Assembly: GCA_020161655.1 (NCBI GenBank)
Contig: JAIUPC010000009.1
Location: 186,001-250,000 of the forward strand
DNA length: 64,000 bases
Direction of reading: 5' to 3'
From: Pseudomonadota bacterium
Lineage (GTDB): Bacteria > Pseudomonadota > Alphaproteobacteria > Rhodobacterales > Rhodobacteraceae
The position numbers and the translations under genes were made by a program. Under the pieces are notes generated by a model. It saw only the letters and a program-made list of their open reading frames with translations. It did no database searches and had not been told where the DNA came from. This document shows positions 28,638 to 37,174 of this stretch, piece after piece; position 1 is the stretch's first letter; each line of letters begins with the position of its first letter.

Positions 28638-29213
28638 TCAGGACTTCGGTGCCGCGGCGTTGCGTCCGGCGAACTGCACGCTGATCGCGTAGGCCACCTT
28701 GGGGTCGAGCCCGGCCATGACCGCGGCGGCGGCTTCCGGCCGCATCCGTGACAGGAACCCGGCGGCGAAATCCGGCGCCATTTCGGCGAAAAGTGATGCG
28801 GCATCCTTCGGTTTCATCCGCTCATAGACGGCGACGAGCCGAGCTACGTCCTTTTCGGCGGCCTGGTCGGCCTGCTCGATGGTGGCGGCGAGCTTCCGTT
28901 CGGCGGCCTCAAGGGTGGCAATGCGCTTTTCCGCCTCGCTTCCGGCCAGGGCGACGGCTTTCTCACGTGCTGCAATCCCGTTTTCGCGCGCCGTGAGACT
29001 GCTTTCGCGCTCCTTCAGATCATCGAACAATGCCCTCGTGGCCGCATCTCCGCCGGCGCAGGCCGTGGTTTCGGGAGGGACTGCTTCCGCATTCGCCGCA
29101 TCAAGGGCATGTCCCGCCGTCAGGCCGATGCGCAGAAGGCCCGAGGTCGCCAGAAGCAGGAAGAGGACGGACAAGGCCCGCCGCCGCAGGCGAGGAGAGG
29201 GGGACGGGCTCAT
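28638..29213 (-). CDS. MotE-like flagellar protein (MgtE intracellular N-domain family)
   Basis: Protein of 191 aa with an N-terminal hydrophobic segment (LSVLFLLLATSGLLRIGLTAG) after an Arg-rich start, so it is anchored or exported. A coiled-coil stretch follows (about 65-130: LFDDLKERESSLTARENGIAAREKAVAL to RKLAATIEQADQAAEKD). The C-terminal helical domain, VAVYERMKPKDAASLFAEMAPDFAAGFLSRMRPEAAAAVMAGLDP, resembles the MgtE N-domain. This is the build of MotE, a periplasmic chaperone of the stator-associated protein MotC in Sinorhizobium. No motC is visible. It lies between fliL and motA in a tightly packed operon with a 4-bp overlap upstream. Confidence 0.75.
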   Translation of the reverse strand: MSPSPSPRLRRRALSVLFLLLATSGLLRIGLTAGHALDAANAEAVPPETTACAGGDAATRALFDDLKERESSLTARENGIAAREKAVALAGSEAEKRIATLEAAERKLAATIEQADQAAEKDVARLVAVYERMKPKDAASLFAEMAPDFAAGFLSRMRPEAAAAVMAGLDPKVAYAISVQFAGRNAAAPKS

Positions 29214-29575
29214 GCCGCTTCCTCGCCCGCCAACGAGCCGTCCGGGCGTCGGCGCAGCACCCGGCGCCGCACAGGCGTGGGGTCAGCCGGCTCCGGCAGG
29301 TCGTGCATCGTGGCCAGCAGAAGCTCAAGCCTCGCGGCAGCGGCTTCGGCGCGTTCGGTCATTCCGGCCAGCGACTGCTGCGATTCCTGTGCCGCGGCGC
29401 GGGCGTGGGCCAGCGCGCGGGTCATGTCGTCCACCTGCACCGACAGTACCGCCACAGCCCCGCCGATACCGTTTTCAAGCTGGCTGAAGACGCTGAGCCG
29501 CCGCGAGAGGACGTGACAATAGACGGCCACGCCCAGCGCGCCTGCCCCCAGAAGAATATCGGCAATGAGTTCCAT
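29210..29575 (-). CDS. Small membrane-anchored hypothetical protein of the flagellar cluster
   Basis: Protein of 121 aa with an N-terminal membrane helix (residues 4-22, IADILLGAGALGVAVYCHVL). A coiled-coil-prone region (about 45-95: VDDMTRALAHARAAAQESQQS and TERAEAAAARLELLLA) follows, and then an Arg-rich tail (VRRRVLRRRPDGS). No catalytic motif is visible and the family is not recognised. It is 12 bp after fliL and overlaps the MotE-like gene by 4 bp, so it belongs to the motility operon. The topology suggests a cytoplasmic coiled coil tethered to the inner membrane. Confidence 0.65.
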   Translation of the reverse strand: MELIADILLGAGALGVAVYCHVLSRRLSVFSQLENGIGGAVAVLSVQVDDMTRALAHARAAAQESQQSLAGMTERAEAAAARLELLLATMHDLPEPADPTPVRRRVLRRRPDGSLAGEEAA

Positions 29576-29587
29576 TCCGGCCCCGGC

Positions 29588-30073
29588 TCAGTTGATGACG
29601 AATTCAGTGACAAGGAGGTCCCGCACGCGCCCCTCGCCCGAGACCATCTGGACGCGCCTCAGCATCTGCGCCCTGAGGCGCGATAGCGCCGTCGGGTCTT
29701 CAAGATCGCGGACCTCGACCGCGCGCAGGTAGCCGTTCAGAACATCCGTCACGCGCGGCATGATGAGCTTCATGTCGGCCTCATGCGCCTTCTCGACCTC
29801 GATCTGGCCGGTGAAATGCAGGTACCTGCCGCCGGGTTCGGTGCCGAGGGAGACCACCATCGGTTCGATCGGCACGAAGGCAATCTCGGGCAGCGCGTCA
29901 GGCCCTTTGCCGACCTCGCCCTCCGCGGGACCGGCATGGCCGAGAATCAGCCCGCTATAGACCGCGTAGAACCCGCCGCCGCCCAGCCCGATCATCATCA
30001 GTAACCCCAGAATCAGCGGCAATTTCGACCGTTTGGGCGGTGCGGCCTGAGCCTCGGGATGAGCGTCTGACAT
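29588..30073 (-). CDS. fliL: Flagellar basal body-associated protein FliL
   Basis: Single-pass inner-membrane protein of 161 aa that surrounds and stabilises the stator ring. A short cytoplasmic N-terminus with basic residues (PPKRSKLPLILGLLMMIG) leads into a transmembrane helix at about residues 18-40. The periplasmic domain has YLHFTGQIEVEKAHEADMKLIMPRVTDVLNGYLR and the C-terminal GRVRDLLVTEFVIN, both typical of FliL. It is divergent from fliF with 114 bp between them, which hold a CtrA-like site, and it heads the leftward operon to the MotE-like gene. Confidence 0.92.
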   Translation of the reverse strand: MSDAHPEAQAAPPKRSKLPLILGLLMMIGLGGGGFYAVYSGLILGHAGPAEGEVGKGPDALPEIAFVPIEPMVVSLGTEPGGRYLHFTGQIEVEKAHEADMKLIMPRVTDVLNGYLRAVEVRDLEDPTALSRLRAQMLRRVQMVSGEGRVRDLLVTEFVIN

Positions 30074-30118
30074 GGGTTTCTACCGTCTGGTTTCATTCCG
30101 GTCATACGCCGGCCAGAG

Positions 30119-30133
30119 CTAACCGATTGTTAA
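30119..30133. promoter_or_regulatory. CtrA-like site between fliL and fliF
   Basis: CTAA-N7-TTAA (CTAACCGATTGTTAA on the + strand, TTAA-N7-TTAG on the minus strand), one base from the CtrA consensus TTAA-N7-TTAA. It lies 46 bp upstream of fliL and 55 bp upstream of fliF and could serve both directions. Confidence 0.55.
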
Positions 30134-30187
30134 GCGCGATAACCGAAGCATCGGGGGAAGGCAGAAGCCGCTAGGGGAGTCGCAGCC

Positions 30188-31765
30188 GTGGAGCAGTTCA
30201 TTTCGGTCTGGAGATCCCTTGGCCTCAGGCGCCAGGTGATCGTGTCGGTGGCGACGCTCATGATGTTCGCCGCCGTCATCGCGCTCGGCAAATTCGCCAC
30301 GCGACCGTCGATGGCGCTTCTCTATTCGGGGCTCGACGCCAAGCAGTCGGGTGAGGTTCTGGCGGCGCTGGAACAGAACAGCGCGGCCTACGATGTCCGT
30401 GGCGCCGCGATCTATGTGGATGCGGCGCGGCGGGACGAATTGCGCATGTCCCTCGCGGCGGGCGGTTTGCCGTCGAACAGCGGCTCCGGCTACGAGATTC
30501 TCGATACGCTGTCGGGCTTCGGCACCACCTCGCAGATGTTCGATGCGGCCTATCTTCGCGCACGGGAGGGGGAGCTGGCCCGCACCATCATGGCGCTGCC
30601 GGTGGTGCGCAAGGCCCGCGTCCATATTGCCGACACCGCCGCGCGCGGGCTCAGGGCGATGTCGCGGGCCTCTGCCTCGGTCGTGGTCACGACGTCGGCG
30701 CCGCTTTCGGCAAGCCAGGCGCGGGCGCTCCGTTACCTCGTGGCTTCTGCCGTACCGGGGATGGCGCCGCAGGAAGTTTCGGTCATCGACAGCGAAACCG
30801 GCCTCATCGAGGATGCGTCCGCGACCGCCGCAGCCAGCGAGGATCAACGCGGCGAGGCGCTTCGGCGCAATGTCGCGCGGTTGATCGAGGCGCGGGTCGG
30901 CCTCGGTAACGCGGTGGTCGAGGTCGCCGTGGAAACCGTCACCGAGCGCGAGGCGATCACCGAGCGGAAGCTCGACCCCGAGGGGCGCGTGGCGATCTCG
31001 ACCGATACCCAGGAAAGCGCGAACACCTCCTCCGACAGCGCAGGCGGCGCTGTCACCGTGGCCTCGAACTTGCCGACCGGCGACGGGAGCGGCAGCGACA
31101 GCAACGCCCAAAGCAGCAACAGCGAATCGCGCGAGCGCACCAATTTCGAGGTCTCCGAAACCACGCGCGAACTGGTCCGCGCACCCGGCGCGATCCGCCG
31201 CCTGACGGTCGCGGTCCTTGTCGACGGTGTCGCCGACCCGGCGAAACCAGAGGTGAAGGCGCCGCGCGGCGACGAGGAACTGGCGGCGCTCCGCGAGCTT
31301 GTGGCCGCCGCGGTGGGGTTCGACGAAAAGCGGGGCGATGTCATCACCGTGAAGTCGATGGATTTCGACCCGGCCCTGCCCGGCGACGTGGCGGCGGGCG
31401 GCTTTGCGCTGGCCGACCTTTCGATCGACATCATGACGGTGATCCAGATCGCCGTCCTGGCGATCGTGTCGCTGATCCTCGGCCTTTTCGTGCTGCGCCC
31501 GATCCTTCTGTCACGACCGCAATCAAGACCGCTTCTCGCCGCCCCTGCGCCGGGTGCCGCCCTGACCGGCACCATCGAGGATGACGGGCCTACGGCGACG
31601 CCGCCGGCCCTCGCCGCCGCGCGGAACGCAGGCCCCGGTCCGGCGGCAACAGAGACGCCCGCCGATCCGGTGGCGCGGCTGCGGCAGCTGATTTCGGAGC
31701 GGCAGGACGAGACGGTAGAGATCCTGCGCGGCTGGATCGAGGAACCGGGGGAGAAAACGGCATGA
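30188..31765 (+). CDS. fliF: Flagellar MS-ring protein FliF
   Basis: Inner-membrane ring protein on which the flagellar basal body is built, 525 aa. The first membrane helix is in VIVSVATLMMFAAVIALGKFA. The ring-building motifs follow (LLYSGLDAKQSGEVLAALEQNSAAYDV, then SGFGTTSQMFDAAYLRAREGELARTIMALPVVRKARVHIA). The second helix is IMTVIQIAVLAIVSLILGLFVLRP, and the C-terminal FliG-binding tail ends with RLRQLISERQDETVEILRGWIEEP. GTG at 30188 is preferred, with AGGGGAG nine bases upstream. It overlaps the FliH-like gene by 4 bp, opening the rightward operon. Confidence 0.95.
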   Translation: MEQFISVWRSLGLRRQVIVSVATLMMFAAVIALGKFATRPSMALLYSGLDAKQSGEVLAALEQNSAAYDVRGAAIYVDAARRDELRMSLAAGGLPSNSGSGYEILDTLSGFGTTSQMFDAAYLRAREGELARTIMALPVVRKARVHIADTAARGLRAMSRASASVVVTTSAPLSASQARALRYLVASAVPGMAPQEVSVIDSETGLIEDASATAAASEDQRGEALRRNVARLIEARVGLGNAVVEVAVETVTEREAITERKLDPEGRVAISTDTQESANTSSDSAGGAVTVASNLPTGDGSGSDSNAQSSNSESRERTNFEVSETTRELVRAPGAIRRLTVAVLVDGVADPAKPEVKAPRGDEELAALRELVAAAVGFDEKRGDVITVKSMDFDPALPGDVAAGGFALADLSIDIMTVIQIAVLAIVSLILGLFVLRPILLSRPQSRPLLAAPAPGAALTGTIEDDGPTATPPALAAARNAGPGPAATETPADPVARLRQLISERQDETVEILRGWIEEPGEKTA

Positions 31766-32364
31766 GCCTGCGCGCGCTCCGACTGGAGACATTTACTCCG
31801 GAGGCCCGCGGCCTGATGCGCGACGATCACTCTGAGGCCGAGGCCGAAGAGGCGCGGCTCGTCGCCTACGAGCAGGGCCATCGCGCCGGCTGGGATGACG
31901 CCATCGCGGCGCAGAGTGGCGACTTGACGCGTCTCCGCACCGATCTCGGCCAGAACCTGCAGGATTTGAGCTTCACCTATCATGAGGCGCATAGCCACGT
32001 CCTGCGTAGCCTCGAGCCCCTCTTGCGCGACATGGTCTCCGTCGTGCTCCCGGTCGTCGCGCGGGAAACGCTGGCGCCGATCCTTCTTGGCGAGCTGAAG
32101 CCCCTCGCCGCCGAACTGGCCGGCGCACCGGTCGAGATCGTGACCCATCCCGACAACCTCGCCCTCGTCGAAGACCTCGTGGTGGCGCGGGCGGGGTTTC
32201 CGGCGACCTTGCGCGGCGAGCCGACGTTAGGCCGCGGGCAGGTGCATTTCCGCACCGGTGCCTCGGAGCGTGTCGTCGATCTCGATGGCGCGCTGGCCGC
32301 CATGACCGAGGCCGTATCGGCCTTCTTCCACATCGCGAAAGAGGAGAGCCGGGCGCATGGATGA
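31762..32364 (+). CDS. fliH: FliH-like flagellar export regulator
   Basis: Cytoplasmic protein of 200 aa resembling FliH/YscL, which holds the export ATPase FliI. An N-terminal acidic helical part contains the characteristic AYEQGHRAGWDDA and is followed by a coiled region. The C-terminal V-ATPase E-subunit-like part has VVLPVVARETLAPILLGELKPL and PVEIVTHPDNLALVEDL, then GRGQVHFRTGASERVVDLDGAL, which matches the FliH C-terminus. Sequence conservation in this family is weak, so the name depends partly on position between fliF and fliN. No fliI gene is present in the window. Confidence 0.72.
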   Translation: MSLRALRLETFTPEARGLMRDDHSEAEAEEARLVAYEQGHRAGWDDAIAAQSGDLTRLRTDLGQNLQDLSFTYHEAHSHVLRSLEPLLRDMVSVVLPVVARETLAPILLGELKPLAAELAGAPVEIVTHPDNLALVEDLVVARAGFPATLRGEPTLGRGQVHFRTGASERVVDLDGALAAMTEAVSAFFHIAKEESRAHG

Positions 32365-32641
32365 CCCGCTGGCCGCCGCCCTCGGCGAGGGCAATCCCTT
32401 CACCCAGGTGCCGATCGAGATCAGGGTTTCGGTGGGCCGCGCCCGGCCATTGCTCCGGGACCTCCTCATGCTCAAGCGTGACGCGGTCCTGTCGCTCGAC
32501 CGCAAGATCGACGACCCGGTGGAGCTTTACGTCGGCGAAAGGCTGATCGCGCGGGGCGAGCTGACCGAACTTGATCCGGCGGAAGGCGGCGGGCTTGCGG
32601 TGCGCCTCACCGAAATTGCGCGGATCAACGATGCGCTCTGA
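32357..32641 (+). CDS. fliN: Flagellar motor switch protein FliN
   Basis: C-ring protein of 94 aa in the FliM/FliN surface-presentation (SpoA) family; it helps set rotation direction and aids export. The SpoA signature is VPIEIRVSVGRARPLLRDLLMLKRDAVLSLDRKIDDPVELYVGERLIARGEL. The protein is short (enterobacterial FliN is 137 aa), lacking the N-terminal linker, as is common in alphaproteobacteria. Its start overlaps the end of the FliH-like gene by 8 bp and its stop overlaps the start of fliP by 11 bp, so the three are tightly co-translated. Confidence 0.92.
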   Translation: MDDPLAAALGEGNPFTQVPIEIRVSVGRARPLLRDLLMLKRDAVLSLDRKIDDPVELYVGERLIARGELTELDPAEGGGLAVRLTEIARINDAL

Positions 32642-33368
32642 CCGGCACTGGTTCGCTGGCGCCACCGGCGTCGCAGCACTTCTCCTCTCTGCCGCATCGC
32701 CCGCCGCGGCGCAGGAGATCGCGCTCGGCTCCGACACATTGACCGCCCAGTCGCTGTTCATCATTTCGGCGGTGACTCTCCTCAGCCTCGCGCCGGGGCT
32801 GGCAGTGATGGTGACCTGCTTTCCCTTCATCGTCACAGTGCTGTCGATCCTGCGCCAGGGCATCGGACTGCAGCAGTCGCCGCCGAACATGCTGATCGTC
32901 TCGCTGGCGCTCTTTCTCACCTGGTTCATCATGGAGCCGGTCATGACGGAGGCCTGGCGCGTTGGTATCTCGCCCCTCATCGATGGCACGATCGACATGT
33001 CGACCGCGTTCGACCGCGGCATCGCCCCGTTCCGGGGGTTCATGGCGGCGCGCCTTGATCCCGACACGCTTCAGGAACTCGCCGCCCTGCGCCCCGGCGC
33101 CGCCGCGGTCACGGATCCGACACAGGCGCCCCTGTCGCTTCTCGTTCCCTCCTTCATGCTGTCGGAAATGTCGCGGGCTTTCGAGATCGGCTTCCTCCTT
33201 TATCTGCCTTTCCTCGTCATTGACCTCGTCGTCGCGGCGGTGCTGATGTCGATGGGCATGATGATGGTTCCCCCCGCCGTGGTGTCGCTTCCCTTCAAGC
33301 TCGCCTTCTTCGTCATTGCGGATGGCTGGTCGCTCGTCTCAGGCGCGCTGATTCGAAGCTACATGTGA
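32631..33368 (+). CDS. fliP: Flagellar export apparatus protein FliP
   Basis: Membrane protein that with FliQ and FliR forms the export gate of the flagellar type III system, 245 aa. A cleaved-type N-terminus (residues 1-27, ending PAAAQ) precedes the family core. Core motifs are LLSLAPGLAVMVTCFPFIVTVLSILRQGIGLQQSPPNMLIVSLALFLTWFIMEPV and LLVPSFMLSEMSRAFEIGFLLYLPFLVIDLVVAAVLMSMGMMMVPPAVVSLPFKLAFF. Four membrane helices are evident. The ATG at 32631 overlaps the end of fliN. After its stop, 226 bp to the convergent flgI show no recognisable gene. Confidence 0.95.
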   Translation: MRSDRHWFAGATGVAALLLSAASPAAAQEIALGSDTLTAQSLFIISAVTLLSLAPGLAVMVTCFPFIVTVLSILRQGIGLQQSPPNMLIVSLALFLTWFIMEPVMTEAWRVGISPLIDGTIDMSTAFDRGIAPFRGFMAARLDPDTLQELAALRPGAAAVTDPTQAPLSLLVPSFMLSEMSRAFEIGFLLYLPFLVIDLVVAAVLMSMGMMMVPPAVVSLPFKLAFFVIADGWSLVSGALIRSYM

Positions 33369-33594
33369 GGCTCCTTTGCCGGGGCGCCGGCTTCGCCGCA
33401 CGGCGCCATCGGGAAAGCCGGCCCATGATCCGGTCCAGCCGGAGCGCCTCCTCAATGCGCAAACCGCCAGCCTGCGCGCCGAGGGAGAGGCGCAGGCAAA
33501 CCCGCGATTGAATGCATCAGGCGGGCGGCTTGGGCTACCGCTTGCCGAGTGTCAGGACGCAGCGATCTTGTGGCGCTGCGCTACGGTCGGCGGG

Positions 33595-34692
33595 CTACTG
33601 CACCAGGAAGTCTGCATGCAGCGCCCCGGCGGCGTGGATGCTTTTCAGGATGTCGATCATGTCGCGCGGGGCCACGCCAAGGGCGTTCAACCCGGACACA
33701 ACGTCGGAGAGCGAAGATGTATCGGCCAGTTCCGCCATGCCGATCCCGGGCTCTTCCTGCAAGGTTGCGGAACTGCGCGGAACCACCACCGTCTCACCCT
33801 CGGCGAAGGGGTTCGGCTGCACCACGACGGGAGCTTCCTCAACCCGCAGGGTCAGATTGCCCTGGCTCACGGCGACCCGACTGATGCGGACGTCCTCCCC
33901 GACGACGATCGTGCCGGATCGCTGGTCGACGACGACGCGGGCGCGGATCTCCGGTTCGATCGCCAGGTTCTCGATCCGGCCGAGGACATGCGCGGGCGAC
34001 CCCATCCTTGTGGCGCGGATGTCGAGGCTGACAGTGCCGGCATCAAGCATCACGGCAACGCCGCGGCCAAATTCGGTGTTGATGGCCCCCTCGATCCGGC
34101 CGGCGGTCGTGAAGTCGGGGGTGCGCAGAGCCAGCCGGACGGTCTCTAGCGCTGCAAAGTCGAAGGGTATCTCGCGTTCCACGCGCGCGCCCGCCGGAAT
34201 CGCACCGGAGGTCGGGACGCCCTGGACGACGGAAGCCGACTGCCCTTCGGCCGATACGCCACCGGCGATGATCGTGCCCTGCGCCACCGCATAGATTTCG
34301 CCGTCGGCGGCGTTGAGCGGCGTCATGATCAGCGTTCCGCCAAGAAGGCTTTTGGCGTCGCCTATGGCCGAGACGTTCACGTCGATCTGCCCGCCGGCGC
34401 GCGCGAAGGGCGGCAGACTTGCCGTAACCAGCACCGCGGCGACGTTCTTCGGCCGCAGGTTCTCTCCGGTGACGTTGACCCCCAGACGCTCGAGGATGTT
34501 CGACATGATCTCTTCGGTGAAGGGCGCGTTGCGTAGCCCGTCGCCGGTGCCGTTCAGCCCCACGACAAGGCCGTAGCCGACGAGGTCGTTGCCACGCACA
34601 CCATCGAATTCGACCATGTCCTTGATCCGGACCGGCGTGGCGGCCGCCGCGCCGGCGAGGAGCAGGAACGCAGCGAGGGGAAGGTATCTCAT
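33595..34692 (-). CDS. flgI: Flagellar P-ring protein FlgI
   Basis: Periplasmic P-ring subunit of the flagellar basal body, 365 aa, with a signal peptide (residues 1-18, ending GAAAA). The family start PVRIKDMVEFDGVRGNDLVGYGLVVGLNGTGD is clear. Further motifs are NVAAVLVTASLPPFARAGGQIDVNVSAIGDAKSLLGGTLI and the C-terminal LNALGVAPRDMIDILKSIHAAGALHADF. It is the last gene of the motB-flgE-flgK-flgL-flgI group and overlaps flgL by 4 bp. No flgA or rod-chaperone gene follows it in this window. Confidence 0.95.
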   Translation of the reverse strand: MRYLPLAAFLLLAGAAAATPVRIKDMVEFDGVRGNDLVGYGLVVGLNGTGDGLRNAPFTEEIMSNILERLGVNVTGENLRPKNVAAVLVTASLPPFARAGGQIDVNVSAIGDAKSLLGGTLIMTPLNAADGEIYAVAQGTIIAGGVSAEGQSASVVQGVPTSGAIPAGARVEREIPFDFAALETVRLALRTPDFTTAGRIEGAINTEFGRGVAVMLDAGTVSLDIRATRMGSPAHVLGRIENLAIEPEIRARVVVDQRSGTIVVGEDVRISRVAVSQGNLTLRVEEAPVVVQPNPFAEGETVVVPRSSATLQEEPGIGMAELADTSSLSDVVSGLNALGVAPRDMIDILKSIHAAGALHADFLVQ

Positions 34693-35708
34693 CTCAGGAA
34701 GTCCGCCAGCGACAGGCGCGACAGGCGCGCGGTGATGGAATAGAGCGTCTCGAGCTGGGTTTGTGCCGACTGGAGAGCGGTTGCGGTCGCGTAGGGATCG
34801 GCTGCCACGAGCGCCGACCGGGCGATGGCGAGCGACCCGGCCTCTGCGGCCGTCCGGCTGGCGCTTTCCGCGATATGTGCTTCGGCTGATCCGACGCGAG
34901 CGCCGAGGGTTGTGAGGCTTGAACCCGCGCCGATGATCGTCTCCCCAGCGGTTCGGGTCATCAGAGCGCGCCCGGCGGCATCCCCGGCGAGCGCGCCATC
35001 GGCCACGAGGGCGGCAAGGGCGAGACCCTTCAGCGTATCGCGGATCGCGGGGTCAAGCGCTGTGACATCAAGCGCGACACTGTCGTTCGCGCCGATAGCC
35101 ACGGCGGACTGCGGCGCCGCGCCGCGATAGACCGTGTCGGCAAAGCCGCCGGTGCCGGGCGGGGCGTCGAACCACGACCGAACGGCGGTGATGACGTCAC
35201 TTGCAGTCGTCAGACCGGCGGTGGTCGTGGCAAGCGCGTCAAGAATGTCTTGCGCGCCGCTGATCGGTGCGCGGTCGGTGGCCGTGCCCGACAAGAGGAA
35301 GCGGTCGGCGATCTGGGTGTTCAAGGCAGCGACGGCGGATTGGAATTTCTGCCTTGCATCGACGGTCGTCGTCTCCACCATCTGCGCGGTGCCGACCGTT
35401 CCGGCATTGAGAAGCGACGGCGCAATGTCTTGGGAGAGAGACTGGACGGTGCCGAGGGCGCGCTGCTGCCCTTCGGCGAAAAGTGCGGCCTCGCTCGCGG
35501 CTGTGCGGTAGCCGTCGAGGAGGCGCAGGCTATGGTCGAGGCCGGCCAGCGCCTTGAAGTCGCCCGAGACGGCGGCGCCGATGTCGGCGCGCTGGCCGGT
35601 CGTCATTTCCTGCGTCAGCGTCGAGAGCCGGGTCTGGAGCTCCGCATTGTGGCGTCGCAGCTGAAAGTTTCGCGCGAGGTCGCCGATCGAAACTGTTGTC
35701 ATCGTCAC
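34689..35708 (-). CDS. flgL: Flagellar hook-associated protein FlgL
   Basis: Hook-filament junction protein of the flagellin superfamily, 339 aa. The N-terminal D0/D1-like region (NFQLRRHNAELQTRLSTLTQEMTTGQRADIG) and the C-terminal helix (LQSAQTQLETLYSITARLSRLSLADFLR) pair in a coiled coil, as in flagellins. The middle carries low-complexity Ala/Thr segments. It is co-directional with flgK and flgI, overlapping both by 4 bp. The first Met (MTMTTVS) or the third residue could be the start. FlgK directly upstream supports FlgL rather than flagellin. Confidence 0.88.
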   Translation of the reverse strand: MTMTTVSIGDLARNFQLRRHNAELQTRLSTLTQEMTTGQRADIGAAVSGDFKALAGLDHSLRLLDGYRTAASEAALFAEGQQRALGTVQSLSQDIAPSLLNAGTVGTAQMVETTTVDARQKFQSAVAALNTQIADRFLLSGTATDRAPISGAQDILDALATTTAGLTTASDVITAVRSWFDAPPGTGGFADTVYRGAAPQSAVAIGANDSVALDVTALDPAIRDTLKGLALAALVADGALAGDAAGRALMTRTAGETIIGAGSSLTTLGARVGSAEAHIAESASRTAAEAGSLAIARSALVAADPYATATALQSAQTQLETLYSITARLSRLSLADFLR

Positions 35709-37159
35709 AATCCGATCAGGGTCTGAATGAGGTCGTCTATGGTCTGGATGACGCGCGCATTTGCCGAATAGGCCTGCTCAACCAGAAGCAGGGCCTGCAT
35801 CTCTGCATCCGTGTCGACGCCGTCCGCCAGTTGCAGTTCCGTCATCGCCGCCTGCCGGGAGGTGGCATAGGTCTGGCGGAAGTCGGCTTGCTGGCGGGAG
35901 CCGGAGACCTGGGAAAGCACGTCTGCGGCCAGTCCTGCGGCGGAGCGCGCGGCGCCGCTGAAGGCGCCGGAGGCCGGTATGCGCGCAGCCTGCAGCGCGT
36001 TCCCGAGCGCCGAGAGCAACGCGCCATCCCCGACATTGCCCGGCGCCGCAGTGCCGAGGCCGTCGCGGAGCCGCCAAAGCTGCCCGCCCTGCGCGGGGTC
36101 GGCGGCGGCATTCAGCGTCAGCCTCCCGGCAAGACCCGCCTCGGTCATGGGATCGAAGGGGCCGCCCCGGTCGGTCAGGAGGCCGGGCTGGCCGGGGGCC
36201 CGCGTTCCGTCGACGGCGGGATCGGCGAAACGGCTGATGAGATCGCGCGCCATGGCATCGAAAGCGCTTTGCGCCCCCGGCGCAAGGTCGTCGCGGATGG
36301 CGAACATCGCGCCGAGGCTGCCGCCGCCAAGAACGCCGTCCTTGCCGGGGGCCACGGTGACGCCGTTGACGGTGAGGCCCGAGAGCGCGCCTGATCCGAT
36401 CGTCATGTCCGCAGTGATGACGCCCACCGGCGTGAAGCCGATCGTGGCGGGCGACCCTTCCAGAAGAACAGCGCCGCCGGTCGTGAAAAGCGCGATCTGG
36501 CCGTGTTCGCGTGTGACCTCGCGCACCGGGACAATCCCGGCGATCCTGTCCACCAGGGCCTGGCGCTGATCCATGAGCGCACTCGCGTCGCGGCCCGCCG
36601 CGCGCTGGGCGACGATCCCGGTGTTGAGCTTGTCGATCAGGACAAGCGTGTCGTTGATCTTCCCGACCTCGGCCGCGATGGACGCATCGGCATTCATGCG
36701 CGCGCCCTGCACTTCGTCCGTCAACGTGGCGAGGCTCGAAGCGAGAGAGCCCGCCGCGTCCAGCACCGCCTGCAGGCGGGTCGGACTGTCAGGGCGGCTG
36801 GCAGCGGTGACAAGGCTCGTTTCGAGCGTGGCGACCCGCCCGGTGAGCGAACCGGCATCGCCAGGGGTACCGATCAGGGTTTCGATCTTCGCGAGGAACG
36901 CCGATTGCGCGCCCGCATCACCCGCTGCGGCATCGGCGAGGCGGCGGTCGGAGAGAAGGGCGGCGTCGACGTGACGGGTCACGCCAATCACCGCGACACC
37001 CGCGCCGGTGCCGCCAATCGACCGGGCCGCCACCTCAAGTTCGCGCCTGCCGTAGCCTTCGGTCGTCGCATTGGCGACATTCGACGACACGACCTCCGCC
37101 CGCCGCGAGCTGGCGGTAAGGCCGGAGAGTGCGTTGGCCAGCGAGGCCGAGAGGCTCAT
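35705..37159 (-). CDS. flgK: Flagellar hook-associated protein FlgK
   Basis: First hook-filament junction protein, 484 aa. The N-terminus SASLANALSGLTASSRRAEVVSSNVANATTEGYGRRELEV is the rod/hook family N-terminal domain. The C-terminus VELTELQLADGVDTDAEMQALLLVEQAYSANARVIQTIDDLIQTLIGL (read in segments) is the shared FlgE/FlgK C-terminal helix. The central domain with QRALVDRIAGIVPVREV fits FlgK. It is preceded by flgE with 15 bp between and overlaps flgL by 4 bp, so one transcript is likely. Confidence 0.93.
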   Translation of the reverse strand: MSLSASLANALSGLTASSRRAEVVSSNVANATTEGYGRRELEVAARSIGGTGAGVAVIGVTRHVDAALLSDRRLADAAAGDAGAQSAFLAKIETLIGTPGDAGSLTGRVATLETSLVTAASRPDSPTRLQAVLDAAGSLASSLATLTDEVQGARMNADASIAAEVGKINDTLVLIDKLNTGIVAQRAAGRDASALMDQRQALVDRIAGIVPVREVTREHGQIALFTTGGAVLLEGSPATIGFTPVGVITADMTIGSGALSGLTVNGVTVAPGKDGVLGGGSLGAMFAIRDDLAPGAQSAFDAMARDLISRFADPAVDGTRAPGQPGLLTDRGGPFDPMTEAGLAGRLTLNAAADPAQGGQLWRLRDGLGTAAPGNVGDGALLSALGNALQAARIPASGAFSGAARSAAGLAADVLSQVSGSRQQADFRQTYATSRQAAMTELQLADGVDTDAEMQALLLVEQAYSANARVIQTIDDLIQTLIGL

Positions 37160-37174
37160 GGTTCAGTACCCCCC

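Noticed and set aside
33369-33594. Possible remnant of a flgJ-like gene between fliP and flgI
   Set aside because: Reading both strands gave short frames with no rod-chaperone or muramidase motif; treated as empty.
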